Assembly (NCBI GenBank): GCA_951640165.1
Contig: OX621261.1
Coordinates: 3,410,001-3,474,000, forward strand
Direction: 5' to 3'
Origin: Pseudoips prasinana
Taxonomy: Eukaryota > Arthropoda > Insecta > Lepidoptera > Nolidae
DNA: 64,000 nucleotides
In this document: positions 27,601 through 33,600 of the stretch, in pieces
Position numbering within the stretch: position 1 is the stretch's first letter
Layout: every line of letters starts with the position of its first letter
Made by a program: the position numbers and the translations under genes
Notes under the pieces: model-generated
What the model was told of the DNA's origin: nothing
What the model saw: only the letters and a program-made list of their open reading frames with translations
Databases searched by the model: none

Positions 27601-30600
27601 ACACAGATCATCCCAGCCCCAAACTAAGCAAACCTTGTACTATGGGTACCAGGCGACGATATACATACTTATATCTATATAAATAAAAAGAGAAGAAGTA
27701 GGGGATGTAAATTTGTATGAAAAATGCGATATTTTTGAAGTTAAACGCATGAAAATTAGTACTTGGCCTTTCTGTTAAAAAACATAAAACATTGATTTGA
27801 GGATTTTTGGAAAATCCACCCCCAAGGGCGCAAAATAGGATTAAGTTTATACTGACTGACATCAATTATCAAAGTACAGTCTAAACGGCTGGAGTTAGAG
27901 ACTTGAAATTTTGACAGTAGGTACCTATTATGACGTAGGCATCCACTAAAGAAGGGTTTTTGAAAATACCACCCCTAAGGGAGTTAAATAAGGGATGACA
28001 TATTTTATGAAAATTGGTCATTTTTATGTTAAAGGCTTTGGTATTTGGCCTTGCAATTAAAAATTAAAATATATATTCTAGGATTTTTGAAAATTCCACC
28101 CCCAAGGGTAGTTTTGTAAAAGTTGTAAGTTTGTATGAAAAATGTGACAAGTTTTAAGTTAAACGCATGAAAATTGCTATTTGGCATTTCAGTTAAAAAT
28201 AAATTCCACCCCATAGGACGACTAAAATAGGGGATATAAGTTTGTATGAAAATATATTTTTTTTTGGAGTTATACGCATGAAAATTGGTATTTGGTTTTT
28301 CAGTTAAAAATAAAGCAATACATGTTTTTATGTCAAAGTTCAGAGAATAATATGTTGTTCAAAAAAGTAATCCAAAACTGATTCAATAGATCGTCACCAT
28401 CAATTTACGCCAACTCGAATTATAGATAATATCGATTTTTATGCCAAGTTGCTTAAAATATCGCAGTTGTCGTCGTCTAAGTAAAGATTTAACGTTTTAT
28501 AAGATTAATGTAACTTCCTTTTTTTATATTTTTTATAACAAATAAAAAAATGACATTTTAATCAAATTGGGATAAAAAACGATTTTATCAAAAATTCGAG
28601 TTAGCGCAGTATAAATTGTTGGTATCGAGATGATCGCACGCAAATTATATTTTAGATAGTTAGGTTTTCTTAAATTTTGAAAGTTATATTATTTAGATTA
28701 AGCTAGAAGTAAGTAGTTACATAGGTCATCATTCAAATTTGTAGGTAGATAAATACTTAAATACATAGAAAACATCCATGACTCAGAAACAAATATTCGT
28801 GCTCATCACACAAATATTTGCACTTACCGGGATTCGAACCCAAGACCACCGGCTTCGTAGGCAGGAGCACTACCAACTAGGCTACGGTGATTATAATTAC
28901 AAAGAAAGCAATATTTAATTCAATCTGCGGAGTGGGGCACAGGTGACCTGTAATACAGGTTTTCCCAAACCTAACGAAGGCACCAGTCTCTCACAAAACT
29001 GGTTGCATTTATAACTGCTAAAATATACAAACCTAAATGTCATCTTATTTAAAAAATGTAAACTACTTTTGTGATGATAGAAATAAATGCATATTCTATC
29101 CTATTCTATATTCTATTCTATTATTACTGACGTGTCTAATGGCCTTTCTGAGAGATTCTGTGGTTCTCTCAGCCAGTTGCGTATTAAGTTATAATAATAA
29201 TATCTGGGACATTATTCACACACGGCCGTCTGATCCCAAACCAAGCACAGTATCTACTATGGAAATCAGATAACTGATATACCTACTACTTTTCTTTTGT
29301 AAATGCATACATACCTATATAGATAATTACACCCAGACTCAGGACAAATATCTGTCTTGGGTGGGAATCTAACCGACGACCTCCGGCGTGAAAAGCAAGC
29401 ATTTGCCAACCACGCCAACAGCTTGTACTATGGAAACCAGATAAAAAAAAATACTTATATAGATAATTACACCCAGGCTCAGGTCAAACAGACATGTTCA
29501 TGCACACAAATATCTGTCCAGGCAGCGGCGTGAAAGGCAAGCATTTACATACCGGCTGCGTCCAACCTTACCTTCATCCCCATCTATTAACCCAGTGTAG
29601 ACAGATGTAGGAATAGGTGTGTCCTCTTCTTCTATCAGAGTGGCTGCGGCCGGATCCCCTGGGTCCAGCTCAGCGGGCGCCTGCCAGATGACCGTCTTAT
29701 TTTCAAGAGGATTGGTTACAATCTCCTGCAGAGTTAAAATAATGGTCTTGCATTTAATTTTATCCAAATTTAAATGTTTATTTTTAGGTTAAGTTTAATT
29801 TGCATTAGTAGTACTTATATTATTTAGATATTGTTTCTTTATTTGTGTTTAGCATGTTTAGTGATTATTTTTTACAGACATGTTGATGCACACAAATATC
29901 TGTCCTGGGTGGGAATCGAACCCACGCCCTCTGGCGAGTAAAGTAATTATTTGCCAACGACGCCATCAGGCCCTTCTAATAAACCAAATAATATCATGTT
30001 AATTTTTAGATATGGGCCCCGATATCACCGTGGAACCCCCCATGACCGTGTACCACTTGGCTGAGATGGTAATAGGGTCGATATACAACCCCCTCAGGCG
30101 ACTGGACAACACGGATGTACAGAGGAAGTTGACTGATGCCATCCAACAAGCGATCGCTGTTCGATTCAAGCCAGAAGCGACAGACGTTACCGTCGGTAAA
30201 TTTATATTATTTATTTACTAGCTGTAACGCTTTAAAATTTAGATAATTAAACCTACGCATGATCCTTGACAACAACTTAATTTAATGTTTTTAAACTTTC
30301 GCGATTTGTACACATTTTTATATACTGTGGACACGGGCCTCATCGCGATAAAGATTTAGGTAAATCATTACCTTGGTTACCCGACGTTTCGGCATGGATT
30401 GCACCAGCCGTGGTCACGGGTCGACTGGTGTGGCTCGGCAGCGTCGTCTCCGTGAAGCTCGGGTTTCGGTATCTGCCCTCGCATGGTCTTGAACCAAGGT
30501 AATGATTTACCTAAATCTTTATCGCCATGAGACCCGTGTCCACAGTATATAAAAAACTTAATTTAAGTTAGCTAAATATCGTTACTATTATAAAATAAAT

Positions 30601-33600
30601 CTTATTGTAAATTATTTCCTACAATCCGTGTACCTAAGTATCTATATGTACCTACCTGGAAATAATTATAAATTAATTATATATTACTACGAACATGTTC
30701 TGACTATTTACAAGCGCTTTTTTAAAGTCTACGTGAATAAAAACCTTTTTTATTTTATTTATTTAACCGTGACTACGTCCGTGTGCAATAGTGTAGGTAC
30801 TAGCATTCAAAAATCAGTATTCGCATGAAATAATGACATTTATTCAGCACTTGGGTATTAACATATACTTATACTTGTCAAGCTCACAATGCAGTACATA
30901 AACATAATTGAATATAGTATAAACGTAACTTAATATTAATTAGTCCCTCCGTATGGTCTGTTTTATAACATACTAGCTGTGCCCCGCGGTTTTACCCGCG
31001 TTAAATTTTATAAATTATTACTTTCCTCCCCCGTAGGTGATAGAGTGATAATATGTAATCTATATGTTGACCCAACTTCTTAGTAATATTCATGCAAAAT
31101 TTTAAGTAAATCCATGCAGTACCTACTTTTTGAGATTAGCCCGGACATACATACAGACAAACAGATAAACAGACAAAAATTCTATAAACTATATTTTTGG
31201 CTTCGATATCGATTGTAGATCACGCCCCAAGTATCCTTTAAAAAAAATATTCAATGTACAGTTTTGACTTTCCTACGATTTTATTATATGTATAGATATA
31301 GATATTCCCTTAAATCCTTAAATAAATAACAAGTTACTAATCTATTATTTTGAAATTTAGTTCTACTATATTAAAATTCAAGAATTGAAGGTAACGAGCA
31401 GTTGGCTAGCGCAGATGGTTCTTAACCAGTAGCTTAATTCAAGCGACTAATACCTGAGGGTACCCTTTTGGGGTTCGGGCCTCAGCTTAGAGGGCAGCTG
31501 CAACTGAAGCAAAGAGACGGAATTTTAAGTGAGGGTGTGATCACTTGCACCGATCACGCGTTAAGGGGCCAAAGCAATCCTCGCCGCGCTGAGGAACCTA
31601 CCCTAGCTAGCCTGCAGCTTTCTCTAGCTACTATAACGTTCTGCTACTCCAGACGTCTTCGGGATCTTTTTAATATTGAAAATAATATACTCAAGTTTAG
31701 GTAATTGGTTGGTTATATATTTTCTTCATTTATTATAACAGGTCACAGGGGGGGGGGGGGGTAGGGTAGGGAGCCCTCCCTGCCCTACAGAGTTCTGTCG
31801 TAGACTGACTGTTAGAAAAGAATTTTGTTTTCGTTTGAAATATTTTCAAACGATTTCTTTTTAATTATTTCTTTTTAAAACGTTTGGACGAACGAAGGTG
31901 TGCAACCAAGAAGGTCGTCACACTACCTAGGGGGACGACCCGCAGAAGAAACTCATGCTTGTTTGAAGCGGCAATGGGCGAGGCACATAGCTCGTAGAGC
32001 CGATGGCGACGGGGGCAAAAAGATTCTCAAGTGGCGACCACGCACCGGAAGACGCAGCGTGGGCAGTCCCCCTATAAGGTGGACTGACGATCTTGCAAGG
32101 GTAGCGGGAAGCCGCTGGATGCGGGCAGCACAAGACTGGCCATTGTGGAGATCCTTGGGGGAGGCCTTTGTCAACCTCGAGCCAAATTCAGTGTGTGAGT
32201 GTGTGTGCGTGTGTGTTGCATAGTAGCTCTCAAATGGATAGACCGATTTTTAAATAAATAAATAAATAAAATAAAAAAGGTTTTTATTCACGTAGACTTT
32301 AAAAAAGCGCTTGTAAATAGTCAGAACATGTTTGTAGTAATATAGTTGTATACATTATTATTTCTAGTAACATAGATATTTAGGTACATCTTGTATGAAA
32401 ACATTTATAAAATTTATTTTATTACAGAAATGATATTTAGCTAGCTCGTATCAAGTTATTGTCAAGAGATTATGTTTAATTATCTAGTTTAAGTCTAATA
32501 TTTTTACTACATATTGTCAATGGTTCTGTCTATATTAAAGGTATTATTATTATGACGGACCTAGTGTTAATAACGACGGTCGCGCTTTAATGCTACCACC
32601 GGATCCAATGCGCCCCAAATGACAAGACCCAGCGAAACAAACTCAGTGGGTTCATCTACTACCGGTTTCAACACGACCCAGTTGAGACGGTCCGGCGAAA
32701 CATACTCAAGCGGGCATGAACACGGGATTTGGTCCAATTAGAGTAATTATTTAGTAGGCAAACACAATGTGGATTTCTTTTTTCATTTGAAAGCCAGGGC
32801 CTCTACCGGCAAACTCGCCGAATATTGATTTCTTAAATGGCGTTCAAATAAATCATAATCATTATTTATTTGTGAAGCATAGGTAATAATTCAACGATTG
32901 GTCTTAAATTAGGTTACGCGCACTATGTTCTACCATGAGAATGGTGTACAATACATATATAATAAATACAGGTTAAAATGACTTAATCAATAGTTAAATC
33001 GGCTTCAACGTTAACAATCGATTCCGGGCCATTTATGACGTCACATGTGCTCATGGAAGCCGATTTAACGATTGATGAAGTAATTTTTAACCTTTATTTA
33101 TTTGAACGCCATTTAAGAAATCTATGTTCGGCGAGTTAGCCGGTAGAGCTTAACTTGATACGAGCTAGCTAAATATCATTGCTATAATAAAATAAATTTT
33201 ATAAATGTTTTCATACAATGTGTACCTAAATATCTATGTTACTAGAAATAATAATGTATACAACTATATTTTACTACAAACATGTTCTGACTATTTACAA
33301 GCGCTTTTTTAAAGTCTACGTGAATAAAAACCGTTTTTATTTTATTTTATTTTAAAGAACCCCAGTTTCCTTACGGTGGTATGTTTGGTTAATATCGGCC
33401 CAGCAGTGTAAAAGGATCAGCTTTTTACCGAAATGTATTAAGTAATTATAGTTGGAGTCGGGGATTTACTAACGCTTAATAAATACCTGTTGCCTTGTTG
33501 CCTTGTTGGTAGTGCTCCTGCCTACGAAGCTGGTGGTCCTGGGTTCGAATCCCGGTAAGTGCAAATATTTGTGTGATGAGCACGAATATTTGCTTCTGAG

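Noticed and set aside
31748..31760. Poly-G run as a regulatory quadruplex
   Set aside because: A single 13-G run without further G-tracts; a simple homopolymer.
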